A stretch of 64,000 bases of DNA from Smallanthus sonchifolius (taxonomy: Eukaryota; Streptophyta; Magnoliopsida; Asterales; Asteraceae), in assembly GCA_023525975.1 (NCBI GenBank), contig CM042020.1, positions 15,430,001 to 15,494,000 on the forward strand. The letters run 5' to 3'. The notes beneath the pieces are model-generated. The model was not told the origin of the DNA and made no database searches. It saw nothing but the letters and a program-made list of their open reading frames with translations. The translations under genes and the position numbers were made by a program. Shown here piece by piece: positions 31,613-43,849 of this stretch; within the stretch, counting starts at the first letter, position 1, and every line of letters begins with the position of its first letter.

Positions 31613-34600
31613 TCAAAGAGGAGTTAGGTAGTCTGCAAATGAAGATCCTTCTGACCCGTGAACCATGATTCCATCCATACGGGCTTGGACCCCATTACAC
31701 GCTGCAAAATCATCCTGCAGATGCTTTAGTGTTGTCTCTATTCCAATTGCTGAACTTAACATGCTAAATAGGATTTTATTTATAGAGAATGACGGTTTCG
31801 ACAGCTCAACCAGAGTAACCTACAGACAATCAACAATATTGTTGTAACATATATATTGGCTGTATGCTGCTTAGCACAGCTAGCAATTTCAACCAATTTA
31901 TATGAAAGTGGGTTGTATTATATTGATAATCGGTCAAGCGGGTAAAATTGGAAAAGAAATAGCTAATATGATGGAGGGAGGGGGTCAAACGGCGTAAAAA
32001 AGGCTTGACTAGGTTTGACTGTTGTGAGCATAAAGTCACCCAAAGTAAATTTAAAATACATAAAGCCTCCGAAATCACTTTATTTAAAAAACTAGGTTAT
32101 TATTGAAATAATTTATAATCATATTCCCCAAACCAATTATTTTAGTAATGTTAAAATCTGGAAAAAAGTACTCTGAGACAACCACTCTGGGACCTGTAAA
32201 AGTCACCCAATTGACCCATTATCCGACCCGCCAACCCCGCGCAATTCGCCACCTACAAACATGAACTGTTTGAGTTTTCTTATTCTCAAAATGTTACACT
32301 ATCTCTGTCATGTGAGAAATGCAATACTTCCCATTTTGAAACACCAAAATAACTCAACTCAGGTGGTTTTGTTTTTTAATAACAACAAGCATCATAGTAG
32401 AATGTGTTTCAAATCATTATTTTTTTGTAAATGATTTTATAGATTAATCACACTTGACAACTATTGGAACCAACCTTTTTGTTGTGATGAATGTTGGCCT
32501 TGTGTTTGGCTATAGCAACAGCCCGTGAAAAGCCTCCAATCGCGTCAACTTAACCTCGTGAAGCAGCATCATTACCAGTCCACACCCTCCCTTGAGCTAT
32601 CTCCTCCATCTTATCCACCTGCACTCATCACCACTCTGTTGCTAAGTGTGTAACCTAAAAAAATAAACTATATAATCGAAATACCACAAACACTCATTGA
32701 TCTTGAACATGCTGCCTTGTCACGAAATTGTTCATAAAAATTCTGGGCATCTTCTGCAAACAGTTTCTCTTCATCAGGTCTGCACAGAGATTTGCAAAGT
32801 GGTTAGGATTATAAGAATTGAACAGAAACTTATATATCAAAGATCATCTCACTTGAATGACCGGTCAGCAGCATACAGCTCAGCATATCGTCCCTTTGAT
32901 ATAATTTCTTTGTTGAAACCGATCTTTTCATATAGTTTCCCCCTATTGTACTTGACTACAACAAACTTAGTCAGAATTCAAAAGTAACTCCAAATTTAGG
33001 GAAAAGAAATGCAGGATATTGTAAAGGACCTGAGACTACACCAATTGAGCCAGTTAAAGTAAGATTCTCTGAGACTATAGTATGTGCTGCCATGGCCATG
33101 TAGTATCCTCCACTAGCTGCCACATCAATCACTGATGCAACTACAGGCTTAGATTCAGCCAATAGTCTGATTTCCCTCCACATTCTGCACAAAAAATATA
33201 AGCTTAACTACATGAGAATTGAAATCAAATAGTCTTGCATCATTTCCCATTGGTGTGTCTTTCTTTTAGCCAACGCTTTATTGTAGGTCAAAATTCCTTA
33301 CAAATCAGAAGCAAGAGCATCGCCCCCAGGGCTATCAATTCGGATGATAACAGCCTTATATCTTTTTGAATCGGAAAAGTAAATAATAAATTAAGTCCAT
33401 GTTCTTATTGCCTTTTCCTAAGGACGAGCGTATTTTACTATTTTTTACTCATGGTAACTTATGTACACAGCAACCAGGTTGATTCTACATATGTTGCAAA
33501 CATGTTACGCATCTTATGTTGGTCCTTTACACTTAAATGTTTTACATACCTCTTACTTTGATAATCTTTTTGATGAACTGTTCAGCTATGATGCCTGAAC
33601 TAGGTGAAAAAAATGACCCTACCACACGACTAATGCCACCAGAAGCTCTAATTACTGCAATTCGATCCTTGCCACCTGATAACCCCACACTCCATTTCCT
33701 AATTCTTGAGTATTTCCTGAAGTCATGGTAATAAAGTAGCCTATAAAAGCAGAAATATGCAAATTCTGAAGGGGATAAAATAGAGACTATATAAGAGGGA
33801 TATTCACTTGAAATCAATAAGTGGAAGTTTTTTCTTCTCTGCAATGCCCAATCTGGTTTTCAACATAGAGGTAACCTGAAAAGGTTGAACATTACCACAA
33901 ACATCAATAATTTGTCTTTTTAACATTTTGAAGTCGAAAATCTATTAAATGGTTAAAGTTACAAAATTGTTTCTTGAAGAATTATGTGCCACTCCTAAAA
34001 TAAGTACTTTGGAGTTAGAAAATGTTTTTTTCATATGCATATCTACCTCGTCATCATATTTTATATCTGTTATCCATCCATCTTCTTTCAACTTCTCTAT
34101 TTGGTAAACTCCTTCATTAATAAAACTCTCAATTTCTTCCTTTCTCTTTCCTGAAAGAAACAATTCAAACTGTTTACTCTGATACATCAAGATTAATAGG
34201 GAAAACACAAGGTAACTTCCCCTTTGGCTTGAGAGACCTTATCAACCCAATTTCCATAGATATTATCCAGGATTGTAGTAAGCACCTCACGATTTTCTTC
34301 AGACATATTCTTGCGAGTATATCGATCACCATAACTCTTATATTTACCAATCCTCTGCGCTTGTGGTTCCACACCTACTTTCTCAAATACACCTTTACGC
34401 ACACGACTTTGGTTAGATGTAATTAACCATGCTTGTTAATTAGTGGTGTAATGTATGTGTCAACTTACCTCCATAAAATGATGCTCGACTAGCGAAACCA
34501 TACAATGAAAAGTAAGCACTTGGAGGGGCGTAGAGTTCTTCACAGGCACATCCAAGGTAATACTCCTTCTCATGCCATACAAGTGCATAACCAATAATGA

Positions 34601-35283
34601 ACTTCCCTATATTATATTTAATTGTAAAGTTAATATTAAGAAAGGCAAGAAAAATAAGTAATTCCTCATTGTAATGTAAATCTACCTGTCTTCCTGAAAT
34701 CCAATATGTGTCTTCGAATTTCTTCAATTATACCCCATCCACATTTCAGTGTTTCAATGAGGAGATAAACACCAGATATATGAGGATCATATGCTGCCTT
34801 GATCAAGTTTTCACATATCTGTGGTAGGGATAAACCTGAAGAGAAACGACTCTTCACCTGATCAGATATCTGAAATTGCCAATAACAAACATTCAAATCC
34901 ATAGTTCAAATATACTGTTCTAATTTTGCTATGAGACTGTGCAATTCATCAATAGTAGAAGTACAAATTTGACGGAGAAACAAGCAAACCTTGCCGCGCA
35001 ATTTGATATTCAATACACTGCCCTTGCGAACCCTATGCCATGGGTAAGCAATTAGCATGCGTAGATTCACCACGAAGCTCTTCCAAACACCTGGATTTTT
35101 GTACTCAAATTCGCCACTAGGATACTCATCATCTTCGCCTTGGTTAAAATCCGATTTGGATTTGAGATCGCCATGATTCTCGTCTGAAACATCATCACTT
35201 TTGGTGTGAGAATGAAATTGGGGATGAATAATCAACAATTATGAAGTTAAATAGGATTATGGATACTTACTTAATGAAGCCAT
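31613..35283 (-). pseudogene. SPPA: SPPA-like serine protease (signal peptide peptidase A), copy A
   Basis: Fourteen exons on the minus strand: 35283-35271, 35183-34990, 34869-34686, 34606-34469, 34392-34222, 34150-34047, 33875-33808, 33716-33550, 33371-33302, 33184-33030, 32955-32853, 32779-32692, 32618-32475, 31819-31613. Phases agree throughout and would give about 601 codons. This protease IV family cleaves membrane and signal peptides in plastid thylakoids. The Lys of the Ser-Lys dyad is in RIGKYKS (exon 5) and the Ser in DVAASGGYYMAMA (exon 10). Three lesions: the exon 5 donor reads GG instead of GT (34221-34220), the exon 9 acceptor CG instead of AG (33373-33372), and exon 13 has an in-frame TAA at 32552-32550 where copy B has Leu. 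The N-terminus is only MASL before the acidic exon 2, so no transit peptide is visible. Confidence 0.9.
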
Positions 35284-35412
35284 GTTTGCTTGTGATTAGA
35301 TGAAATAAATCAATTGCCTTAAATAGGCTTGTAATTAGTAATTACTAATTAGTTATAGTAAACATCAAGTCAACTTTGTTTTTAGAAAAAGACTTTTGAG
35401 TTGATGGATAAG
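35284..35412 (-). promoter_or_regulatory. Upstream region of SPPA copy A
   Basis: About 130 bp alignable with the upstream region of copy B (59679-59800) and with a third fragment at 41730-41800, for example AGACTTTTGA followed by a GATGGA(T/C)AA phrase. The homology is then broken by inserted sequence from about 35413 and resumes at about 37146. No certain TATA box was identified. Confidence 0.5.
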
Positions 35413-36060
35413 TTTACCTACTTAGTTAACCCCGCGCGTTGCGGCGGGTATTAGGCGTTGAAAACCCGCGCGTTACGGCGGCGTCGTTAAACCAAACAAT
35501 AATAAAAATAAGTATGTCTATTCCTCACATGTTGTTACGTAAACAGGACTCAGTTATCGTCCGCTCATCTTATGTCGTAATTTGTCAAACTCATAAAAGA
35601 AATTAAATTAAAGTTAAAAAAACAAAACATTTAATTGTGAAATCAATTAAGTTCTTCGAAACTTTGCATACAAAAAATCAAAAGCATAGCATTGCAAGTA
35701 GATAATTGATAATATTTGAGACCTTATATAAAAAAAACAACGGCTTTATACTCGCACGTTGGAGCGGAGACGTAAACGCATGAAAAAAAACCAAAGTTTA
35801 AATGTTAAGACCCGTGTGTTGTGGTCATATGGTGGAGCCGTACGATGATATTAACATGGGTAAGGGCACGTTTGCAAACCTTGTTACGTGCGTTGTGAAG
35901 GGACACAAACGTACCCGCGCATTACGGCAGGACTGTATGGTGATATTAACGTGTTTAAGTACATAATTAAAGCCCATGCGATGCGACGAGTTTGCAAACC
36001 TCGTTACGTGCGTTGTGGCGGCGACAATAATGTATAAATTGCCACGACTCGGCCCTTGAG
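35413..36060 (-). mobile_element. Helitron-like insert with repeated GC-rich hairpins
   Basis: Absent from the matching place in copy B and in the third fragment. Its left end carries CCCGCGCGTTGCGGCGGG, which on the minus strand would be a terminal hairpin followed by GTTAACTAAG. Degenerate versions follow (near 35465, 35750, 35810, 35890, 35915, 35975 and 36010). The terminus is not the exact CTRR form and no 5' end is proven, so the Helitron label is tentative. The full insert extends to about 37145. Confidence 0.4.
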
Positions 36061-37145
36061 ATCGAAAAATAGATAAATTGCGGTGAAGTAGGAATTAACA
36101 TTGAAACGACAAATTCGCTAAAGAATATAGGTAATAAAGTAAAATAAACATAAAAATAGAAAAAAAGTAATTTTTACAAATGAATATAAAAAAAATAAAA
36201 GAAAAAAGAAAAGAAATTTGAGAGATAAATCTGAGAGTTTAGAAATTTGAGGGATAGAGTTTAGAAATATGTGAAGGGATAAACTTAAAACTTTAGAAAC
36301 TTGAAAAGTATAATTGAAAATTTAGAAAGTTAAAGAGGCATTATGAAAATTAAGAAACTAAAAGGTCTAATATTAAACTTTTGTAAAAAAAAGAAATTTT
36401 CTTAGTGGTGACCGACATTACAAATTGAGAGTATTAGAATATATTTTCCTAATTTTTTTTTCAAAACAAAAATTTTCAATTTCTTTAAAATAAACTGTCA
36501 AAAGCGTCGGATTATTCGCCTAAATCTGAAGAAATCATCGATTTACATGTGTTCACTTACACATGTACTTTTTTCCGTTTTCGTCATATTATTTTAAAAT
36601 TAGAATGAAACGTCAGATTTTTTTTAAAATTAGAATGAAACGCTGGATTTTTTTTAAAATTAAAACGAAACGCCGGATTTTTTTTTAAGTATCGACATTT
36701 TCGCCAAAATTGCAAAATAATCTGGCGAAAAGGGGGAAAAAAATACACGTGTAAGTTATTGATATAAATGAATTGGGTTAACTATAAAATATGGATTAAA
36801 ATAGTGGTATAACCTAATTCGGGTTTTTCGGTTCAAACCGAATTCAAAATCTTGAAACCTAAACCAAACCAAATACCAAATTACATATTCGGTTTTCGGT
36901 TTCGGTTTGAACCAAATATGTAATTCGGTTTGGTTTTAACGGTTTCGGTTTCGATTTCGATTCGGTTATCGGTTTAATCGGTTTGAAACCAAATATTGAA
37001 CACACTTAGTGTAAGTTTTTGTAAGTCGACGATTTCGCCTGATTTAGTGAACAATCCGATGATTTTGGCATGTTTATTATGTAGAAGTTGAAAATTCAAT
37101 GTTTGTTTGGGGGAAAAGATTTGGAAAATATTCATTTTTGAAATT
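36061..37145. repeat. Insert continuation: short tandem repeats and CGGTTT-rich tract
   Basis: No gene. Three units of about 34 bp (TTTTAAAATTAGAATGAAACG...) lie at 36590-36690. A tract rich in TTCGGTTT and its complement (36820-37000) contains an imperfect hairpin (TTACATATTCGG versus ATATGTAATTCGG). SPPA upstream homology resumes near 37146 (TTTATTTATATTTTAAGG). Confidence 0.55.
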
Positions 37146-37576
37146 TTCCCTAATTTATTTATATTTTAAGGTGGTAATGACAACATCTTTCTGTATGAAA
37201 TTTACAAGAACTTTTATTTATGACAATATATAAGCATTTCTAAAATAAAAGCAAATTTGTGTGTCAAGTTTTCACAAAATGAAAGCACAATCGTTAATTC
37301 CAGTTATTATATTGTTTATGTTTGATTATAAATAATGTATCAAGGTTGGGTTAATGAGAAAACTCATTTTTATGAGAAAACTAGAAAACTCTCCCCCTCA
37401 ATTTTTAAACATTAATAATTTTTTTCATACGTTTATTATTTTTAAAAAAACATTACAATAATAAATTAAGCATTTTTTTATCTTTAATTTGAGTATAGGG
37501 TTGAGTTATAGTAAAAAAATATTTTATTTAAAAAGTGTAAGAAGAATTATGTGCTTGACATGTGTCATTTTATTGT

Positions 37577-37915
37577 TTTTAAATAGAGAGCATATTGGTC
37601 ATTATGTCAAATACGTCAGGTCATTGTGTCTAATGTCAGGTCATAGTATCAAATATTTTTCATCATTGTGTTATATGTATTCATCATTGTGTTTTACGTT
37701 TTAGATAATTTCGTTTTATTTTTGTCACTGTTTTTTATGTATTATATATAACACAGTGATAAAAAATATTTGACACAATGACCTAACATTAGAAAAATAT
37801 TTGACACAATGACCTAACATTAGAAAAATATTTAACATTAGACATAATAATGAAAAATATTTGATACAATGACCTGACTTTAGACACAATGACGAGCAAT
37901 AATCACAATGAGCTG
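37577..37915. repeat. Inverted repeat built of TCATTGTGT / ACACAATGA phrases
   Basis: The left arm (37577-37710) has GGTCATTGTGTCTAATGTCAGG and ATCATTGTGTTATATG phrases. The right arm (about 37750-37915) is the complement, with ATTTGACACAATGACC repeated every 30 bp. The loop is near 37735. Non-coding; termini of a parent element were not identified. Confidence 0.55.
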
Positions 37916-38270
37916 GAAAATATAATTTTTTTTCGTTTTAGTATATAACGACATTATACTCGTTTTAAAGTTAAAAAACGCTCGTTTTTATGGTGTAATT
38001 TTTTTAAAAAATAATGTCGTATGTAAAATTAGGGATGAACTTGATAAAAAATATATCAAAAAAGGGATGAACTTGATAAAAAGTCAACAAAAGTGGCAAC
38101 TACTAAAATACTTTTTTAACTTTTTCTTCTACAATTTGATCTCAATCATTAAAAATATATCTAATGGTCTTAAATTTTTCTCACATTTTTTAGATTTAAA
38201 AGCCTTTTATTTCAACCTAACATTGCTATATAAAAAACAAAAAATTAACGTGTCAAACTTTTTTTTTTCC

Positions 38271-39219
38271 AATTTCAACCCTTATACTATATATAATATA
38301 CGCTTTTAGTCCGTTTCATTTTCTATTAATTTCGTTTTCCTTTAATAACTTTCGTTCGTTAATTTTTTTCAGAATACAAAGTACGCGGCTGTTTTTATTA
38401 TTTTTTTTGTCAGTGTTCTGATATAATTTTTTTTAAAACGGAGTTGTATTCAAAATGGAGTTTTTTCGTATCGTTGTGTATAGCGAGTGCCGTTACCGTT
38501 GTGGTACCGTGCCAATTCGAACATATTATGAGCGAACAACATCATTGTTGGTATTGATATTATCAGAACCCATATCAGTATTCGATTTTATGGTTTTCGA
38601 CGATCCTAACCGGTAAATTTTTATTTTGTTTTTTTTTCCTTTTTATTATTTAGTTTTATGTTTCTTTTTTATTACCATTATTTTTATCATTACGTCTACG
38701 TCTTTATTTAAATGTTTTTTTTTTATTTCAATTTCAACCCTTATACTATATATAATGTACGCTTTTAGTCCGTTTCATTTTCTATTAATTTCGTTTTCTT
38801 TTAATAACTTTCGTTCGTTAATTTTTTTTCAAAATATAGAGTGCGCGGCTGTTTTTATTTTTTTGTCAATGTTCCGATATAATTTTTTTTTAAAACGGAG
38901 TTGTATTCAAAATGGAGTTTTTTCGTATCGTTGTGTATAGCGAGTGCCATTACCGTTGTGGTACCGTGCCGATTCGAACATATTATGAGCGAACAACATC
39001 ATTGTTGGTATTGATATTATCGGAACCCATATCGGTATTCGATTTTATGGTTTTCGACGATCCGAACCGGTAATTTTTTTTATTTTTTTTCCTTTTTATT
39101 ATTTAGTTTTATGTTTCTTTTTTATTACCATTATTTTTATCATTACGTCTACGTCTTTATTTAAATTTTAGTAACAATGAACACGACACCCGCCACGGAG
39201 CGCGGGTATAACCATCTAG
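38271..39219 (+). mobile_element. Helitron 3' end with a 459-bp tandem duplication
   Basis: A segment starting AATTTCAACCCTTATACT at 38271 is repeated from 38730 (offset 459) with few differences. The second copy ends at about 39173 and is followed by ACCCGCCACGGAGCGCGGGT, a GC hairpin, and then ATAACCATCTAG before T. This is the standard Helitron 3' end (hairpin then CTRR, insertion before T). The 5' end was not found upstream. Confidence 0.65.
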
Positions 39220-39340
39220 TTATCTCTATTTACTAGGATCATAAGCAAAAAAATTTTTTTTAAAAATACCTTAATTCTAAAACTTATTTTATACCTTTAA
39301 AAAGATTAAGCCGTACATGACTCTGTTAAATTTATATCAA
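39220..39340. other. Short spacer
   Basis: Separates the Helitron 3' end from the MULE. It ends in TTATATCAA, the left copy of the MULE target duplication. Confidence 0.5.
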
Positions 39341-39450
39341 GAGTTAAATACACGGATGGTCCCTGTGGTATGTTCAAATTTTGGATTTGGTCCTTAAGTT
39401 TGAAAAACTACACCGGCAGTCCCAAACTATGCATAAACATTACAGGTTTA

Positions 39451-39641
39451 GGGGGTGTTTGGGATTACTTATTAAAAACTATTTTTGACTTTTTGTAAAA
39501 GTAAGAATTATCTACTTTTCCAAAATAACTTTTCCACCCTTTTAAAAATGACTTTTTCATCATTTATCCAAATGAACTTTTGACTTATTATCTTTTTAGA
39601 AAAGGTAATAAGTAGTTTGAAAAGTAAATCCAAACACCCCC
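39451..39641. mobile_element. Tourist-like MITE nested in the MULE arm
   Basis: GGGGGTGTTTGGGATTA to the inverted AATCCAAACACCCCC, with a clean TTA duplication (39448-39450 and 39642-39644). Same family as 23898-24096. It interrupts the left arm, since the right arm of the MULE reads straight through ACAGGTTTAGTCCCT. Confidence 0.9.
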
Positions 39642-40639
39642 TTAGTCCCTGGAGTTAACGGAGGTTAAGTTTTCTGTCAAATATTTTTAAAAAGACCAAA
39701 ATACCTCTAAAATAAAAAACAAAAAATTAAAAAGAAAACATATATTTATACACACACAACAACATCCCTACTTCTCATACCAATAGAAGAACCCCACCAC
39801 CTACCTGCAACCCCCGTTGGAAAAACAACGTAGCACCGGCAACTTCTTCTCCGGTGATGATTCTTTTCCGACCAACACAAACCAACCCACCCGCCTACAA
39901 CCCCTCACCACCTCGGTTTGCTCAGATCTGTAGAAAATCGACATCCATTTACATTACTAATTAAACGAGTTCGGTTTGAAGAAGAAATCAAGATGGATAA
40001 ACCCTTGTAAGAGTGTGCAACTCCTAAACGACATACATTTACATTACTAAATAAAGGCTAGGTAAAACGCTAAGAAATTGATATGGACTTCAAAAGGAAA
40101 AAAAACCTAAACAAATTGATAGGAACTCGCATGGATGATACCATCATTTCGAGTTTTATACCAAATCAACATCTGTCGTCGATTTTGAAGTTCGATTTTG
40201 ACTTTCTCAAGTCAAACATTTTCAGATTCTTTACTCTTATTGAGTGAGGGTCAATTAAGGCCTAGGTTTCAAGTTGTCCCAATCGTTTTATGATTCTTTA
40301 CTCTGATTCAGTTCGATCCACCAAAAATTGCAGGTCGTCGGAAATTGCATGTCACCGGTAATGGCGGTGACGACGAATCAAAACCACCGAAACCTTTCCC
40401 CACCATCAAATCGCCTAACCGTGACCCCACCGCTGTCCATTGATGCCCTCTCATCTTCATCGTCTCTGTTGAATTGCTTCAACAAATCAACCCCAAGATA
40501 TGAACAGAGGGCTATTTTCTGGTGTGCATTTTGATCAGGAGGAAGATGGGTTGGCGTGATGGTTTTGACGAGGAAGATGATCGTCGTTGCCAATTTGGAG
40601 GAAGAAGATCGGGGGGTGGGTTGGGGGAAAGAATTTTTA

Positions 40640-40642
40640 GGT

Positions 40643-40676
<34 letters not shown>

Positions 40677-41004
40677 CATATAGGGTGAGGTTCAAATGCT
40701 AACCAAAATTTATGTGATAACCATGATAACCACTCTCAAACATAGTGTTACGTATACGTACCAAATAATATTACACATACGTAAACACTATGTGTCACGT
40801 ATATGTAGCATTATTTGGTACGTATATGTAAGACTCATTATTTCCGTATTTATATTCAAGATATATGTTCATGATACTTAAATACTCTTTTAAGAATTAA
40901 AAGAAAAAATAATTTATAAATTATGTGATTGTTTTATTGTGGTTAGCACGGTTATTACATAAAAAGTTGATTATTATTTGAACCCTTTCATATATATATA
41001 TATA

Positions 41005-41065
<61 letters not shown>

Positions 41066-41078
41066 GTGTATATATATA
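40640..41078. mobile_element. (TA)n tract with a TA-inserted MITE-like element
   Basis: (TA)n at 40640-40670 and (TA)n/(TATATG)n at 40990-41078 bracket a 300-bp unit whose ends are roughly inverted: AGGGTGAGGTTCAAAT at 40681 and, inverted, GAAAGGGTTCAAAT near 40990. It carries internal TACGTATA / TACGTAT phrases. Type uncertain. Confidence 0.45.
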
Positions 41079-41619
41079 TATGGGGACTATCAAATAAGAA
41101 GTAATTTCTCGCTAAAAAATGACAAAAACCTTAAGAAACGATATCAAACGAACTCCGATTGAGCTGATTTCTGCGGCGTTGGAACCGTCTCGTCGAACTC
41201 TACCATCTTAGCTTTTAGGGTTTAGTTTTTAAGGTTTAGATTTTACGTTTGAATTTTAGGGTTTTAGCCTTATGGTTTAGTCTTAGGGTTTAGCTTTTAG
41301 GGTTTAGATTTTATGGTTTAAGTTTTTTTTTGGGGGGGAGGGGGTGGGGGGTTTAGGTTTTTGGGGTTGGGTGGGGGGTTTAGGTTTTTTTTTTTGACCC
41401 ATTTTTTTAATTTTATGATATTTATGGGTATTTTGGTAATTTTACTCCACTTAAAAGAAAAAGTTGACTGACCATCCAACTCAGGGACTAAACCTGTAAC
41501 GTTTATGCATAGTTTAGGACCGCCGGTATAATTTCTCAAAGTTAGAGACCAAATTCAAAATTTGATCCGTGTACTTAACTCTTATATCAAATATCACAAC
41601 TGAGAATTTGTGAGTACCC

Positions 41620-41950
41620 ATATACTAGGAAAACTATTTTTTAGGGTCCTTTTCATATTGACAAAGTCATATATGTAGTAAATAAATTTTCATAAAAAAT
41701 GCTTGTAATTTAGTATAGAAGGAAGCTTCAAGTCAACTAGTTTAAAAATAAAATTAAATTAAAGAAAAAAGACTTTTGACTTGATTGATAAGTTTATTTA
41801 TATTTTAAAATAGTAATAACAAAACAAATTTTTTTAATAGAAATTACTCTAAAACTGACAAATGAATTTCAATTTTGATAATATTTAAGCATGAGAGCCG
41901 TGTCTTAAAGTTTTCATAAAATTTGACTGGTTAATTTAACACTTACGACG
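41620..41950 (-). repeat. Third, relict copy of the SPPA upstream region
   Basis: AGACTTTTGACTTGATTGATAAG, TTTATTTATATTTTAAAATAG, ATAATATTTAAGCAT and AAGTTTTCATAAAAT occur in the same order as upstream of SPPA copies A (35355-37290) and B (59740-61480). There is no SPPA exon next to it. It shows the uninterrupted state of the sites that hold inserts in A and B. Confidence 0.65.
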
Positions 41951-42123
41951 GACTTAATTTGATGTGATTCTAAACCAGACACAAACTCGAGAACCAGAAA
42001 CGTGAACTTGAACGACACGAATATTCACGAGTTGAGACACACCTGAACAGTTTAGTTGATTTTTTTTTATTTTCTATGTCTACTTTAACAGGTATAATTT
42101 ACACCTAAAAATTATACGATATT

Positions 42124-42408
42124 TGTTGACATAAGTAATTTTTGATCCGGTCAAAACTTGTTGATTTTGTGTAATTTTTTATTTTTTTGTTAGGATTTGA
42201 GTCCTTATTTTTTTCTAATTATACGATATTAGAGTTTGTTTTTTGATTGAAAGTTTTTCTATTATAAATAGATGTTAGGATCATTGTAATTTGTGCGAGG
42301 TTTTAATTTTAATTAAATCAGAGTCTAAGCATGGGTTTTCTTCCAAAACCTCCTATGTTTTTTTTTCTCTTTTTCGTTGCTTGATACCCAACAACTGGTA
42401 TCAGATCA
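42124..42408 (+). mobile_element. Copia-type LTR stub with primer site
   Basis: TGTTGACATAAG at 42124 to ATACCCAACA at 42393 (270 bp), directly followed by AC and TGGTATCAGATC, an initiator-Met primer site. After the primer site comes ATGATGGAGACC, then no recognisable gag or pol and no second LTR. A truncated copia-type element or the end of a small non-autonomous one. Confidence 0.65.
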
Positions 42409-43849
42409 CTGCTATGATGGAGACCTAGCAAAGTCGAAGACGATCAGGAGGCCGTGAAGAGGAAAACCCCACTTACCTACATGACACCTATGTAACACAC
42501 TTATTTTTTCACCTTTCACTTGACCATAACACATGGTGTAAAGAGTCGCATAATGATTTGAAGGAATGAAAGAATAAGGTGAAAAAGCAGGGGTAAAAGT
42601 TTCTAGGCGGAAGAATTTGAAATTTATATGAATGAGAGGGGAAGCATTAAATGCGCCACATTACACGTTTTAGGTTGATGCTATCAAAGGCTTAAGCCCG
42701 CCACGTGGCGGAGCAGAAAAGCAACTGTCGCATCATTTGAAACCGCTATGAGTGCCTCAAGAAGAAAAATCAAAATGACAGGTGGATGACAACACATATA
42801 TCACTCGTATGAGCAATAATTTGCGAATAGCCACTATGTAAAGGAAGAATTATGTTGCAAATAAGCCCATTCAGTTTGCTTAAAGATAAACAAACAAAAT
42901 GGACTTGGGGTCTTGAAGGGGTAACACCCTAGAATCATCCTGGTCGAAGCGGAAAAGGATTGAGGTCCAGCACAAGCAACAATGTTCCGGCCACAAACTC
43001 AATGTGTCACGGATTGGATTGGATTGGATTAGGGTCATAACACTGGTTTGATCCAGTCACGTACCGATTTGCTACTAATAAATGGGGGCCATCTCATAAC
43101 AATTATAACCAATTACAACAAACTAACAAAAATACAAAATACTGACACTCTACATCGGTTAACCTGTTAATCGCAGATCTTGAGTGTTGACCATCGAATC
43201 GAACCATCGGGACCATCGGTGATTCAATGCAATCAATAGTTAAGACCATCTGAGTGCAATCGATAGTTAAGACCATCTGAGTGCAATCGACGTATAATCC
43301 ATCACTGAGGTACTTTGATTTTTTGAATCTGATTGTTCAATTTGGGTAAAATTTGTTTAATTTGGATGAAATCTGATTGTTTAATTTAGGTGAATCTGCA
43401 TTTGCCAATTTGGGTGAAATTAGTTTAGTCATTAGGTTATAATTTGGATGAAACTAGTTTAATCATTAGGTTATAATTTGGGTGAAGGTTTATATAAACT
43501 ATAATTTTTTTTTAGTTTATTATTGCCGGTCTCATGCTAGGATAAAGAAGAGGGGAAAAAACAGGTTACGAAATATATTATTACATTCATATCTCATTCA
43601 CTTTAACTTCATTTTAAACACTTATTAGCATATTACGAGATATATTTATGTACAAAGTTAATGAAAACTACTTTTTCACAATCAGGAGGAAAAAACAGGT
43701 GTTTAGAGGAGTGTTACCATATCTGAATCACAAAAGAACATACCATTATTCACATATTTTTCATGCCAACACCAAATAATCCAAACATAAAATACATAGA
43801 AGAAGAACAACCCCGACACATAGCGACTTTTTATCTACATTGACTTACG
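42409..43849. other. No gene; mixed repeats
   Basis: Holds a palindrome CCGCCACGTGGCGG (about 42697), a GGATT run (about 43013-43030), two-to-three copies of GCAATC(G/A)ATAGTTAAGACCATC (43227-43280) and copies of ATTAGGTTATAATTTGG (43430-43480). I see no open frame of note. Confidence 0.6.

Larger units (their letters stand above)
39341..41581. mobile_element. Non-autonomous MULE, 9-bp TSD
   Basis: Long terminal inverted repeats: GAGTTAAATACACGGAT at the left and GAGTTAAGTACACGGAT read inward from the right, continuing through CAAATTTTG(G/A)ATTTGGTC, ACCGGC(A/G)GTCC and TATGCATAAAC(A/G)TTACAGG. A perfect 9-bp duplication TTATATCAA lies at 39332-39340 and 41582-41590, the Mutator signature. 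2241 bp. No MURA transposase is seen. Nested in it are a Tourist-like MITE and a TA-flanked element. The internal segment 39760-40620 is not recognisably a captured gene. Confidence 0.92.

Noticed and set aside
40328..40534. 68-codon frame inside the MULE as a captured gene
   Set aside because: Low-complexity Ser/Thr/Pro content, no recognisable domain and no splice structure. Left as unexplained interior.
41200..41335. TTTAGGG-like repeats, possible interstitial telomere
   Set aside because: Only scattered AGGGTTTAG phrases with irregular spacing inside the MULE; no run of perfect TTTAGGG units.
43010..43035. GGATT run as a functional motif
   Set aside because: Four tandem GGATT units only; a small microsatellite with no partner.
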